21,769 nucleotides of DNA from a virus. Below the pieces are notes generated by a model that was not told where the DNA came from, did no database searches, and saw only the letters and a program-made list of their open reading frames with translations. The translations under genes were made by a program, and so were the position numbers. Numbering within the stretch: position 1 is the first letter of the stretch; the number at the start of each line of letters is the position of its first letter. Where the stretch lies: the IMG/VR virus record IMGVR_UViG_3300044640_000916, positions 1-21,769 of that record, one strand, 5' to 3'. Positions 1 through 4,687 of the stretch are shown here, in pieces.

Positions 1-173
1 GATTCCCAAACAGATTTAACAGCGGCCGGGCAAACAACCAAGACGGGCAAGTTTTCCAAGGCTGCCGCAGCAGCTGGCAATGTCTTACCGCATCTTGGTT
101 CGTCGGCCAGGATAGCACGCTTCTTTTCTAATAAGAAGGCTTTTGCCTCCACTTGATGAGGATAAAGGATCAT
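1..173 (-). CDS. SNF2/DEAD-type helicase, N-terminus only (partial)
   Basis: The ATG is at 173 and the reading frame stays open to the left edge, giving about 57 residues. The protein begins MILYPHQVEAKAFLL, followed by a SNF2-style Walker A (ADEPRCGKT, about residues 25-33) and a motif Ia-like strand (LPVLVVCPAAVKSVW, about residues 42-56). In SNF2-type phage helicases a Q-like 'PHQ' start, 'LADE..GKT' and 'VVCP' occur in this order and spacing. The ATG follows the TAA of the upstream ORF directly (TAAATG), and a GAAAG Shine-Dalgarno lies about 7 bases upstream. It is the last visible gene of the leftward operon. The role is inferred to be DNA-dependent ATPase work in replication or recombination. 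The C-terminal helicase half is outside the window, so the subfamily cannot be set. Confidence 0.8.
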   Translation of the reverse strand, partial: MILYPHQVEAKAFLLEKKRAILADEPRCGKTLPAAAAALENLPVLVVCPAAVKSVWE

Positions 174-389
174 TTATACTTTCAGCAATGACTCTTGGAT
201 AGACAAATATAAATGCGTCCAAGGCACAGCTTGATAAATAAAGAAAACAATACCCGCATAAATAAATAACTTAAGCAAGTCAAACGTCAACTCAATAAGA
301 ATGCCAATGCCTAGCTGGATATTTTTTTATGTTAACCAAGTGCCAGCCTTTGGCGCTAATTCAGATAACGGTTTTAACAATTCTTTCAT
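174..389 (-). pseudogene. Small membrane protein ORF with an in-frame TAA
   Basis: An ATG at 389 (one base after the previous stop) starts a 20-residue peptide, MKELLKPLSELAPKAGTWLT, ending at TAA 327-329. The same frame then continues for 50 codons without another stop to the TAA at 174-176, directly before the helicase ATG. The downstream part contains a clear hydrophobic helix (LFIYAGIVFFIYQAV, about codons 41-55 of the full frame) and a soluble end. No ATG and no convincing Shine-Dalgarno serve the second part. The simplest reading is one 71-codon gene interrupted at codon 21, either by a real nonsense change or readthrough codon, or by a base error; the TAA sits in a TAAAAAAAT run. Function is unknown. 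Confidence 0.5.
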
Positions 390-390
390 T

Positions 391-504
391 TTATTTACCT
401 TCCAATAATGTATTAATAACAACCATTGCCATGATAAAAACAAACATCCAGATCTGGAATTTTACATATAGCATTGCTGCTTTTCCTAATGTGCTATCTT
501 TCAT
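391..504 (-). CDS. Small single-pass membrane protein (37 aa)
   Basis: Start ATG at 504 overlaps the upstream stop as ATGA. The protein begins MKDSTLGKAAMLYVKFQ and continues with a hydrophobic stretch (IWMFVFIMAMVVINTLL, residues 18-34) that fits one membrane helix, ending in EGK. A weak GAAAGG Shine-Dalgarno lies upstream in the end of the previous gene. Its position inside a chain of overlapping small ORFs on the same strand supports that it is translated. Function is not recognised. Tiny hydrophobic proteins in early phage operons are often host-takeover or superinfection factors, but nothing in the sequence shows this here. Confidence 0.6.
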   Translation of the reverse strand: MKDSTLGKAAMLYVKFQIWMFVFIMAMVVINTLLEGK

Positions 505-623
505 TTTGAACCTTTCAAATATTGTTTAACGTGGAATGACCAAATAGGAAACCATTTTGCTTTATCTTCAGCCATTAAATGGCTAACTATAGCTGCATAT
601 TTAAGGTGGAATTGTTTATTCAT
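501..623 (-). CDS. Hypothetical small protein (40 aa)
   Basis: The chosen start is ATG at 623 (MNKQFHLKYAA...), not the upstream in-frame codon at 695, because a GGAG Shine-Dalgarno sits 8 bases before it and because the 620-736 gene ends exactly there in an ATGA overlap. The protein is mixed in composition, with many aromatic residues (FPIWSF, residues 25-30) and a basic C-terminus (KQYLKGSK). It has no membrane helix and no motif that I recognise. It overlaps the next gene by ATGA at 501-504. Function is unknown. Confidence 0.6.
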   Translation of the reverse strand: MNKQFHLKYAAIVSHLMAEDKAKWFPIWSFHVKQYLKGSK

Positions 624-736
624 GAGTAGATCTCCATTAATGCATAGCCAAGTAATATAAAACTCATTGGCACTGACAAAATAGCCAAAACCCATAAAAA
701 GATTTGAAAAATTGTTGGTTCGTCGTTGTGATTCAT
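620..736 (-). CDS. Small single-pass membrane protein (38 aa)
   Basis: This gene is too short for usual length cut-offs but is well supported. ATG at 736 has a GAGGTGA Shine-Dalgarno about 5 bases upstream, overlaps the upstream TAA by one base (TAATG), and ends in an ATGA overlap with the next gene. After a short charged N-terminus (MNHNDEPTIF) comes a hydrophobic segment (IFLWVLAILSVPMSFILLGY, residues 12-31) that would form one membrane helix, then MEIYS. Function is unknown. It is one of several tiny membrane proteins in this operon. Confidence 0.65.
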   Translation of the reverse strand: MNHNDEPTIFQIFLWVLAILSVPMSFILLGYALMEIYS

Positions 737-912
737 TATTTCACCTCGATATTAGCTAATTCAGCAACCATTAAAAAGTCAGCTTTTAATGTGCGTAAGC
801 TTGAGTTTAAATATCTAGGAGGATTCATATAGTCATACATCACAGCTGCAATTTTTTCAGCCGTCTCTAGATTACATTTCAAAGCTTCTTGGATCCAGTC
901 TTTATCTTCCAT
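736..912 (-). CDS. Hypothetical small protein, first gene of the leftward operon (58 aa)
   Basis: ATG at 912 is preceded by a GAAAGG Shine-Dalgarno at about 8 bases. The protein starts MEDKDWIQEALKCNLETAEK and is soluble, acidic at the N-terminus and predicted mostly helical by eye. No family is recognised. It is the first gene after the leftward promoter (958-987), with a leader of roughly 40 bases, and its TAA overlaps the next ATG. As the first gene from the divergent control region it is likely expressed early. Confidence 0.65.
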   Translation of the reverse strand: MEDKDWIQEALKCNLETAEKIAAVMYDYMNPPRYLNSSLRTLKADFLMVAELANIEVK

Positions 913-950
913 TTTTGTTGCCTTTCAGTTAGTCATTTAATCAGTTGCTA

Positions 951-987
951 CATTGATAGTTTAACACAATTACTCAGTTTTTGTCAA
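951..987 (-). promoter_or_regulatory. Leftward promoter with consensus -35
   Basis: On the minus strand TTGACA (982-987) is a perfect sigma-70 -35. The -10 is TAAACT (958-963) with an 18-base spacer, or TTAAAC (959-964) with 17. It is preceded by TGT, forming an extended -10 (TGTTAAACT). Transcription would start near 951, about 40 bases before the ATG at 912. The same 11-base word, TGTGTTAWACT, forms the rightward -10. Confidence 0.65.
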
Positions 988-1003
988 GTTTTTAGCTAAA
1001 AAC
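988..1003. promoter_or_regulatory. Perfect 16-bp palindrome, candidate operator
   Basis: GTTTTTAGCTAAAAAC is a perfect palindrome that directly abuts the leftward -35. A site at about -36 to -51 of a promoter could be a repressor or activator operator or, given its A+T content, an UP-like element. No binding protein is shown by the sequence; the ribbon-helix-helix protein at 3936-4073 is one candidate. Confidence 0.45.
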
Positions 1004-1027
1004 ACACCAGATTATGGCAAATATTTA

Positions 1028-1059
1028 GTGTTTTTTTATCGCATAGTGGTGTTTTTTTA
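1028..1059 (+). repeat. Two direct T-tract repeats 21 bp apart
   Basis: GTGTTTTTTTA occurs at 1028-1038 and again at 1049-1059, exactly 21 bases (two helical turns) apart, just upstream of and across the rightward -35 region. A related GTGTTTTTAG reads on the minus strand through the nearby palindrome. The phasing suggests same-face binding by a regulator or intrinsic DNA bending. Confidence 0.45.
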
Positions 1060-1078
1060 ATAAAAACTGTGTTATACT
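1050..1078 (+). promoter_or_regulatory. Rightward extended -10 promoter
   Basis: TGTTATACT (1070-1078) is an extended -10 (TG-N-TATACT). The -35 position 17 bases upstream (TGTTTT, 1050-1055) is poor, which fits an extended -10 promoter or one that needs an activator. Transcription would start near 1085, giving a leader of about 47 bases with a small hairpin at its 5' end. Confidence 0.6.
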
Positions 1079-1086
1079 CTTTCCAA

Positions 1087-1102
1087 CCAGCGCTTTTGCT
1101 GG
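1087..1102 (+). other. 5'-leader hairpin
   Basis: CCAGC (1087-1091) pairs with GCTGG (1098-1102) around a 6-base loop GCTTTT. It lies within a few bases of the predicted start of the rightward transcript. A 5'-terminal hairpin commonly protects an mRNA, but that role is inferred here. Confidence 0.4.
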
Positions 1103-1131
1103 CCAAAACTGTTAAACTGTAAAGGAACTAT

Positions 1132-1677
1132 ATGAAAATCGTAACTAACAAAGTGCGCTTTAGCTATCTTAACTGGGCAAGCCCTAAAAAGAATGAGCTA
1201 TCAGGTAAAGATGAATACTCAACCGAGCTATTGATCCCTAAGTCTGATGAGTCTGGCATTGCAGCTATTAAGGCCGCTATGAAAGCAGCATTGGATAAGA
1301 AGTTTCCAGGCGGTAAGTATCCACCAAACTTGCGCAACCCATTGCGTGATGGTGATACTGAGACTAAGCAAGACGGATCTCCACTAGGTAGCCAATATGC
1401 TGGTCACTTCTTTATCCGCACAAAATCAAATGAGCAGCCTGGTGTTGTTGATGCTCAAGGCCAATCAGTAATGGTTGCAAATGATTTTGTAAGCGGTGAT
1501 TATGGACGTGCCTCGATTACTGCTTTTGCTTACCAGCAAGCAGGCAATTCTGGCGTAAGTTTTTATCTAAACAACCTACAGAAATTAGCTTCAGGCGAGC
1601 CATTAGGTGGCAAAACCTCCGCGGCTGATGACTTTGGTGTTGCAAAACCTGCATCTGATAATAACATTCCATTCTAA
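1132..1677 (+). CDS. ssDNA-binding protein, DUF2815/Enc34-type
   Basis: The 181-residue protein begins MKIVTNKVRFSYLNWASPK and continues with EYSTELLIPKSD, the strand pattern of the DUF2815 single-stranded DNA-binding family of phages (OB-fold, Enc34 type). The middle holds the family-like region PGGKYPPNLRNPLRDGD and later YAGHFFIRTKSNEQPGVVD. The C-terminus is flexible and ends DNNIPF, very like the acidic DDDIPF tip by which bacterial SSB recruits partners. It would coat ssDNA during phage replication. AAAGGA sits 5 bases before the ATG. It is the first gene of the rightward operon, behind the extended -10 promoter, and is followed by a strong hairpin, so it may be made in excess over the downstream enzymes. 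Confidence 0.85.
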   Translation: MKIVTNKVRFSYLNWASPKKNELSGKDEYSTELLIPKSDESGIAAIKAAMKAALDKKFPGGKYPPNLRNPLRDGDTETKQDGSPLGSQYAGHFFIRTKSNEQPGVVDAQGQSVMVANDFVSGDYGRASITAFAYQQAGNSGVSFYLNNLQKLASGEPLGGKTSAADDFGVAKPASDNNIPF

Positions 1678-1683
1678 AAAGGC

Positions 1684-1706
1684 ACCTGGGGGAAACCCCA
1701 GGTTTT
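1684..1706 (+). terminator. GNRA-capped hairpin: attenuator and Shine-Dalgarno-masking stem
   Basis: ACCTGGGG (1684-1691), loop GAAA (1692-1695) and CCCCAGGT (1696-1703) form a perfect 8-bp stem with a GNRA tetraloop, followed by TTT. It starts 6 bases after the ssDNA-binding gene stop. The T-run is short for an efficient terminator, so partial termination is likely. The only Shine-Dalgarno for the next gene, AGGT at 1700-1703, lies inside the 3' arm, so the stem would also repress translation of the next gene. Confidence 0.6.
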
Positions 1707-1710
1707 AACT

Positions 1711-2097
1711 ATGCAAATGATGACAAAAATTATTGAGATGCACAAAAAATTTGACCTTGCTGCTGACCAGGCACCTAAAGCGTTACCCGACGATGAAAAA
1801 AACTTTAGGATTGTTGCAATGCAGGAAGAATTAGACGAGTATGCTGATGCAAATACTAGAGCTGATGAGCTCGATGCATTAGTTGATCTTCAGGTCTTTT
1901 TATTAGGCACAGTTTATAGGCATGGATTTGCCGACGTGTTTGATGAGGCTTTTAACCGAGTGATGGATGCCAATATGCAGAAAATGCTAGCTGGTGAAGC
2001 TTTGCACTCCAAGCGTGGATTTGCCCGTGATTTGGTCAAGCCAGCTGGTTGGATCGCGCCAAACTTATCAGATTTAACTGGAGATCATCATGAGTGA
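1711..2097 (+). CDS. MazG-like / PRA-PH-like nucleotide pyrophosphatase
   Basis: The 128-residue helical protein carries the all-alpha NTP pyrophosphatase signature: EELDEY (residues 39-44) on one helix and ADELDALVDL (residues 51-60) on the next, which supply the acidic metal ligands, then VYRHGF and FNRVMDANMQKM. This arrangement is seen in phage proteins usually labelled phosphoribosyl-ATP pyrophosphohydrolase-like. The reaction would be dNTP to dNMP plus pyrophosphate; which nucleotide is not shown. In this neighbourhood dCTP (to make dCMP, as T4 gp56 does) is an attractive but unproven substrate. ATG 1711 is chosen because AGGT lies 7 bases upstream; ATGs at 1717 and 1720 are alternatives. 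The C-terminus overlaps the next gene. Confidence 0.8.
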   Translation: MQMMTKIIEMHKKFDLAADQAPKALPDDEKNFRIVAMQEELDEYADANTRADELDALVDLQVFLLGTVYRHGFADVFDEAFNRVMDANMQKMLAGEALHSKRGFARDLVKPAGWIAPNLSDLTGDHHE

Positions 2098-2374
2098 AGG
2101 TAAAAAATTTGATGGCGATAAAGCTAGATTTGATTTAATTCCATTGCTAGCATTAGAGGGCGCCGCTAAAGTTATGGGCTTTGGCGCCCAAAAATATGGT
2201 GCATGGAATTGGTTAGCCGTTGAAAATGCTGAAGCTAGATATACAGCCGCTTTATTGCGTCATTTGGCATTGCATCAAGCCGGTGAAATGATCGACCAAG
2301 AATCGGGCTTTAAACATATTGATCATATTTTATGCAATGCTTTATTTTTGGCAGCATTAAACAAGGATAAATAA
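2090..2374 (+). CDS. dATP/dGTP diphosphohydrolase-like protein (DUF5664 type)
   Basis: The 94-residue protein matches the pattern of the small DUF5664 / dATP-dGTP diphosphohydrolase N-terminal family: KFDGDKARFDLIPLLALEG (residues 6-24), FGAQKYGAWNW (about 31-41), RYTAALLRHLALHQAGE (about 50-66) and ESGFKHIDHILCNALFL (about 71-87), with the conserved His and acidic residues in order. Members are related to MazG-fold enzymes that strip pyrophosphate from purine dNTPs. GGAG lies 8 bases before ATG 2090, which overlaps the end of the MazG-like gene, and the TAA overlaps the next ATG (TAATG). It would act on the dNTP pool. Substrate is inferred from the family only. No purZ-like gene is present in the window. 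Confidence 0.75.
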   Translation: MSEGKKFDGDKARFDLIPLLALEGAAKVMGFGAQKYGAWNWLAVENAEARYTAALLRHLALHQAGEMIDQESGFKHIDHILCNALFLAALNKDK

Positions 2375-3183
2375 TGCTTAACTACAACGACGCATTGATT
2401 GAAATTATTAGAGATGGCGATGAAGTGCCGAGCCGTGCAGGTCCGGTGCTTCGCTTAAGCCATCAGTTTTTAACGTTTGACTTGCGCGATGGCTTTCCAT
2501 TATTGACCGGGCGTAAAGCTTTTTATAAAGGCATGCTTGCTGAATTGGAATGCTTTGTCAAGGGCTTTACTAACATTGATGAGTATACATCACGCGGCTG
2601 TAATTTCTGGACAGCTAACTTAGAAGAGTGGAATAATAAACGCGGCACCCCAGGCAATAAAAACCTAGGTCACATTTATCCTTACCAATTGCGCCACTTT
2701 AATGGGGTTGATCAGCTCCGCACCGTTATTAACACGGCTAAAGCTGACCCTACATCACGCCGTTTATTGGTTAGCTATTGGAATCCAGCCGAGTTAGATA
2801 AGGGTGCATTGCCGCCGTGCCATTACTCTTGGCAGTTGAGTATTGTTAATGGCTATTTGGATTTAATGTTCACCATGAGATCCTGCGATATGGCTTTGGG
2901 CTTTCCTACTGATTTGGGTCATTATGCTGGCCTTAATCATTTGATTGCCAATGAGCTAGGCTTAAGACCGCGTTTTGTCAGTGCATCAATTGCAGACGCA
3001 CACATTTACAAGCAAAACCTAGACGGCGTTAAGGAATATTTAACACGCCAACAGCATCCATTACCACAGATTGAATTAAATGCGCCCGCTGGCATGCCAG
3101 TTGAGCAGTTTGATGCATCTAAAGTAGTTTTTATTAATTATCAGCATGAAAGTGCTATTGATATGGGCGGCATGGCCGCTTAA
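2374..3183 (+). CDS. Thymidylate-synthase-family enzyme, predicted dCMP methylase or hydroxymethylase
   Basis: A full-length TS fold of 269 residues (E. coli ThyA has 264). Catalytic features match: R21, E57 (in AELECF), the R129/R130 pair that contacts the partner subunit's phosphate site, nucleophile C149 in LPPCH, R169-S170-C171-D172, and H210/Y212 in DAHIY. The position of ThyA N177 (LPFNIASY) is D180 here (FPTDLGHY). Asn at this site selects dUMP; Asp is found in T4 dCMP hydroxymethylase, and the Asn-to-Asp change in TS turns it towards dCMP. The enzyme therefore likely uses methylene-tetrahydrofolate to modify C5 of dCMP; methyl or hydroxymethyl cannot be told by eye. AAGGAT precedes the ATG, which overlaps the previous TAA. 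Plain ThyA is the less likely alternative. Confidence 0.8.
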   Translation: MLNYNDALIEIIRDGDEVPSRAGPVLRLSHQFLTFDLRDGFPLLTGRKAFYKGMLAELECFVKGFTNIDEYTSRGCNFWTANLEEWNNKRGTPGNKNLGHIYPYQLRHFNGVDQLRTVINTAKADPTSRRLLVSYWNPAELDKGALPPCHYSWQLSIVNGYLDLMFTMRSCDMALGFPTDLGHYAGLNHLIANELGLRPRFVSASIADAHIYKQNLDGVKEYLTRQQHPLPQIELNAPAGMPVEQFDASKVVFINYQHESAIDMGGMAA

Positions 3184-3196
3184 CAAGGAGAAAAGT

Positions 3197-3487
3197 ATGA
3201 AAACAACCACAAAAAAACCTACATTATTACAAGCAACAATTGCAAAGCGTAACGCAAAAATGCCCGCTGAAAATAACAGTGGCTATCGCGTTATTCAAAA
3301 ACTTGCAAAAGAAATGCTGTTAATTGTTGAGCCCGGTGCAATTATTAAATTACCCCATGAAGATCAAAATAAAACTATAGCAAGCCTGAGAAAAACAAAG
3401 CATTTAACAATTGATCAAAAAGATAAATGCTTAGGCCTTGTTTCAAGAATAAAACACGAACTACTTGAATCACAAGCCCAAAAATGA
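3197..3487 (+). CDS. Hypothetical basic protein (96 aa)
   Basis: The frame is open from 3146, but ATG 3197 is preferred because AAGGAG lies 7 bases upstream and the longer version would run into the end of the TS-like gene. The protein begins MKTTTKKPTLLQATIAKRNAK and is rich in Lys, with a predicted helical C-terminus (DQKDKCLGLVSRIKHELLES). No family is recognised. It is placed between the TS-like enzyme and the deaminase, with an ATGA overlap to the latter, so co-expression with the nucleotide genes is certain, but a role in that pathway is only a guess. Confidence 0.65.
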   Translation: MKTTTKKPTLLQATIAKRNAKMPAENNSGYRVIQKLAKEMLLIVEPGAIIKLPHEDQNKTIASLRKTKHLTIDQKDKCLGLVSRIKHELLESQAQK

Positions 3488-3939
3488 GAATTGACCTCCA
3501 CAATTATTTGGTTAACCTGGCCAAAGTTGCAGCAACACGAGCAACCTGTAAAAAGCGCGCTGTTGGCGCAGTGATTGCAGATGCAAACAATAAAGTGATT
3601 GCTGTGGCTTATAACGGCCCTCCAAGTGGCCAACCGCATTGCCATGAAAAGCCATGCGTTGCATTAACTTTGTCGGCGCCCGCTAGTCATTTAGCTTGCC
3701 GTGCAATACATGGTGAGGCCAATGCCTTAATGCTAGCTGGGCGTCATGCTGAAGGTGGCACGCTTGCAATTACAACCTCACCATGCCTTGAATGCGCAAA
3801 GCTAATTGTTAACGCTGGTATTAAAACAGTTATCTTTGGTGAGACCAATAGATTATTTAATGGAGCCAATACTCTATATTCCCAATCGCCTAAGGACTTA
3901 TTGGAGTCCGCTGGTATTTTAGTTAAGGAAATTGTATGA
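3484..3939 (+). CDS. dCMP deaminase-like zinc enzyme
   Basis: The 151-residue protein follows the dCMP deaminase (ComEB/cd) layout: CKKRAVGAVI (residues 22-31), YNGPPSGQPHCHEKPC (about 43-58, which in T4 dCMP deaminase helps hold a second zinc), C72, then HGE (76-78) with the catalytic Glu, and PCLEC (100-104) giving the two zinc cysteines. The usual motif is HAE; the Gly is a rare but compatible change. It would convert dCMP to dUMP, possibly under dCTP/dTTP control as in the family. Beside a dCMP-type TS homologue it would control how dCMP is shared between modification and thymidylate supply. It overlaps both neighbours by ATGA. Confidence 0.85.
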   Translation: MRIDLHNYLVNLAKVAATRATCKKRAVGAVIADANNKVIAVAYNGPPSGQPHCHEKPCVALTLSAPASHLACRAIHGEANALMLAGRHAEGGTLAITTSPCLECAKLIVNAGIKTVIFGETNRLFNGANTLYSQSPKDLLESAGILVKEIV

Positions 3940-4073
3940 AAGAAGAGAAAAAGCAAATCGGCGTTATTTTGCCAAAAGCATTGGTAGAGCAATTGGATCA
4001 AGCAGCAAAGAACCAAGGCCTAAAGCGCTCTGGTTATATTCGCCAGCTATTAATCCAGGTTTTAAATCAATAA
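3936..4073 (+). CDS. Ribbon-helix-helix (Arc/CopG-like) protein, 45 aa
   Basis: ATG 3936 overlaps the deaminase stop (ATGA), and AAGGAA is about 5 bases upstream. A longer ORF in another frame (start 3932) covers the same bases but lacks these signals. The protein MKEEKKQIGVILPKALVEQL continues DQAAKNQGLKRSGYIRQLL and fits the ribbon-helix-helix plan: a short basic beta strand (KKQIGVILP), helix 1 (KALVEQLDQAAKNQG), turn and helix 2 (KRSGYIRQLLIQVL). Such dimers bind DNA at tandem or palindromic operators and often repress their own or nearby promoters. A target in the 913-1131 control region is plausible but inferred. Confidence 0.75.
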   Translation: MKEEKKQIGVILPKALVEQLDQAAKNQGLKRSGYIRQLLIQVLNQ

Positions 4074-4074
4074 T

Positions 4075-4100
4075 AATTAGCCGGGTCCGCCCGGTTAATT
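4075..4100 (+). terminator. Hairpin with UNCG tetraloop
   Basis: AATTAGCCGGG (4075-4085), loop TCCG (4086-4089) and CCCGGTTAATT (4090-4100) pair over 11 bp including one G-U. It starts right after the ribbon-helix-helix gene stop codons. The stem has a GC core and a UNCG loop, but only a weak T-rich 3' side, so it may be a partial terminator or a 3'-end stabiliser. Confidence 0.55.
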
Positions 4101-4116
4101 CAACTAATATACTGAC

Positions 4117-4470
4117 ATGACCCAAAAACTATCTGCAAACCCAGAAGCACTAAAAATATTAAACTTAATTAATACTGGATTTAACACCAAAGAGGACTTT
4201 GAAGTCTTTAGCGTTAATTCAGACTTATTAATGGGTTTATTAAAAGGAAACTATATCCAAAAGTTTTACGGCGAGCAATTTACATTGACTCATCGCGGAT
4301 ATAAAGCAATCAAAGGCGATACAGGCAAGCCCAAAGGCATTAAAGCGGACCCCAGGGAGCTTGTAACCAGAGGTGAGCTAAAGTTTAAGCCGCATCCACG
4401 TCAAGCTGATATGGACGCATTTAGAGCAATACCGTCATTATGGAATGGAGAGCGATATGTCACCAAGTGA
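4117..4470 (+). CDS. Hypothetical protein, possible winged-helix (117 aa)
   Basis: The protein begins MTQKLSANPEALKILNLI. Residues about 33-66 (VNSDLLMGLLKGNYIQKFYG and then FTLTHRGYKAIKG) look like a helix followed by a beta wing, as in small winged-helix DNA-binding domains, and the C-terminal half is basic. No specific family is recognised. No Shine-Dalgarno is visible before ATG 4117. A TAATAT 6 bases upstream of the ATG fits the pattern of a leaderless promoter behind the 4075-4100 hairpin. The 3' end overlaps the next gene's Shine-Dalgarno and start. Confidence 0.65.
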   Translation: MTQKLSANPEALKILNLINTGFNTKEDFEVFSVNSDLLMGLLKGNYIQKFYGEQFTLTHRGYKAIKGDTGKPKGIKADPRELVTRGELKFKPHPRQADMDAFRAIPSLWNGERYVTK

Positions 4471-4681
4471 TATTAATTTAATCCAGCAAATGATTAAAGC
4501 TGGCAAATATAATGCTGTTTATGATTTAATGCCAGCGGCCAATGATGCCAAGTCAAAGGCTATTATTGAGAAAATGGGTGAGCTTTGGGTATGTCACCCA
4601 AAGAATAAAACTAAACGCCTAGAGACGCCATTAGGAATACTTGATCAATCAAGAATGGGCTCAAAGATCCTTAAACGATAA
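4457..4681 (+). CDS. Hypothetical small protein (74 aa), last rightward gene
   Basis: ATG 4457 is chosen over 4445 because GGAG (4447-4450) sits 6 bases upstream of it and covers the other start. The protein MSPSDINLIQQMIKAGKYNA is helical and slightly basic, with YDLMPAANDAKSKAIIEKMG and a Lys/Arg-rich end (SKILKR). It overlaps the previous gene by 14 bases. No family is recognised. It lies at the end of the rightward operon, facing the late operon. Confidence 0.6.
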   Translation: MSPSDINLIQQMIKAGKYNAVYDLMPAANDAKSKAIIEKMGELWVCHPKNKTKRLETPLGILDQSRMGSKILKR

Positions 4682-4687
4682 AAAGGG

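Noticed and set aside
501-695. 64-residue version of the small leftward gene starting at 695
   Set aside because: The upstream part overlaps the membrane protein gene at 620-736, while ATG 623 has a good Shine-Dalgarno and an ATGA junction.
2374-3183. Ordinary thymidylate synthase as the first reading
   Set aside because: The Asn that reads dUMP is replaced by Asp in an otherwise well-conserved active site, so a dCMP-type activity is more likely, though this is not proven.
3146-3196. Longer N-terminus (17 residues) of the small gene after the TS homologue
   Set aside because: It lies inside the TS-family coding region and has no Shine-Dalgarno; AAGGAG clearly serves ATG 3197.
3932-4120. 62-residue plus-strand ORF
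   Set aside because: It overlaps the well-supported ribbon-helix-helix gene in another frame and lacks a placed Shine-Dalgarno; its sequence has no coherent domain.
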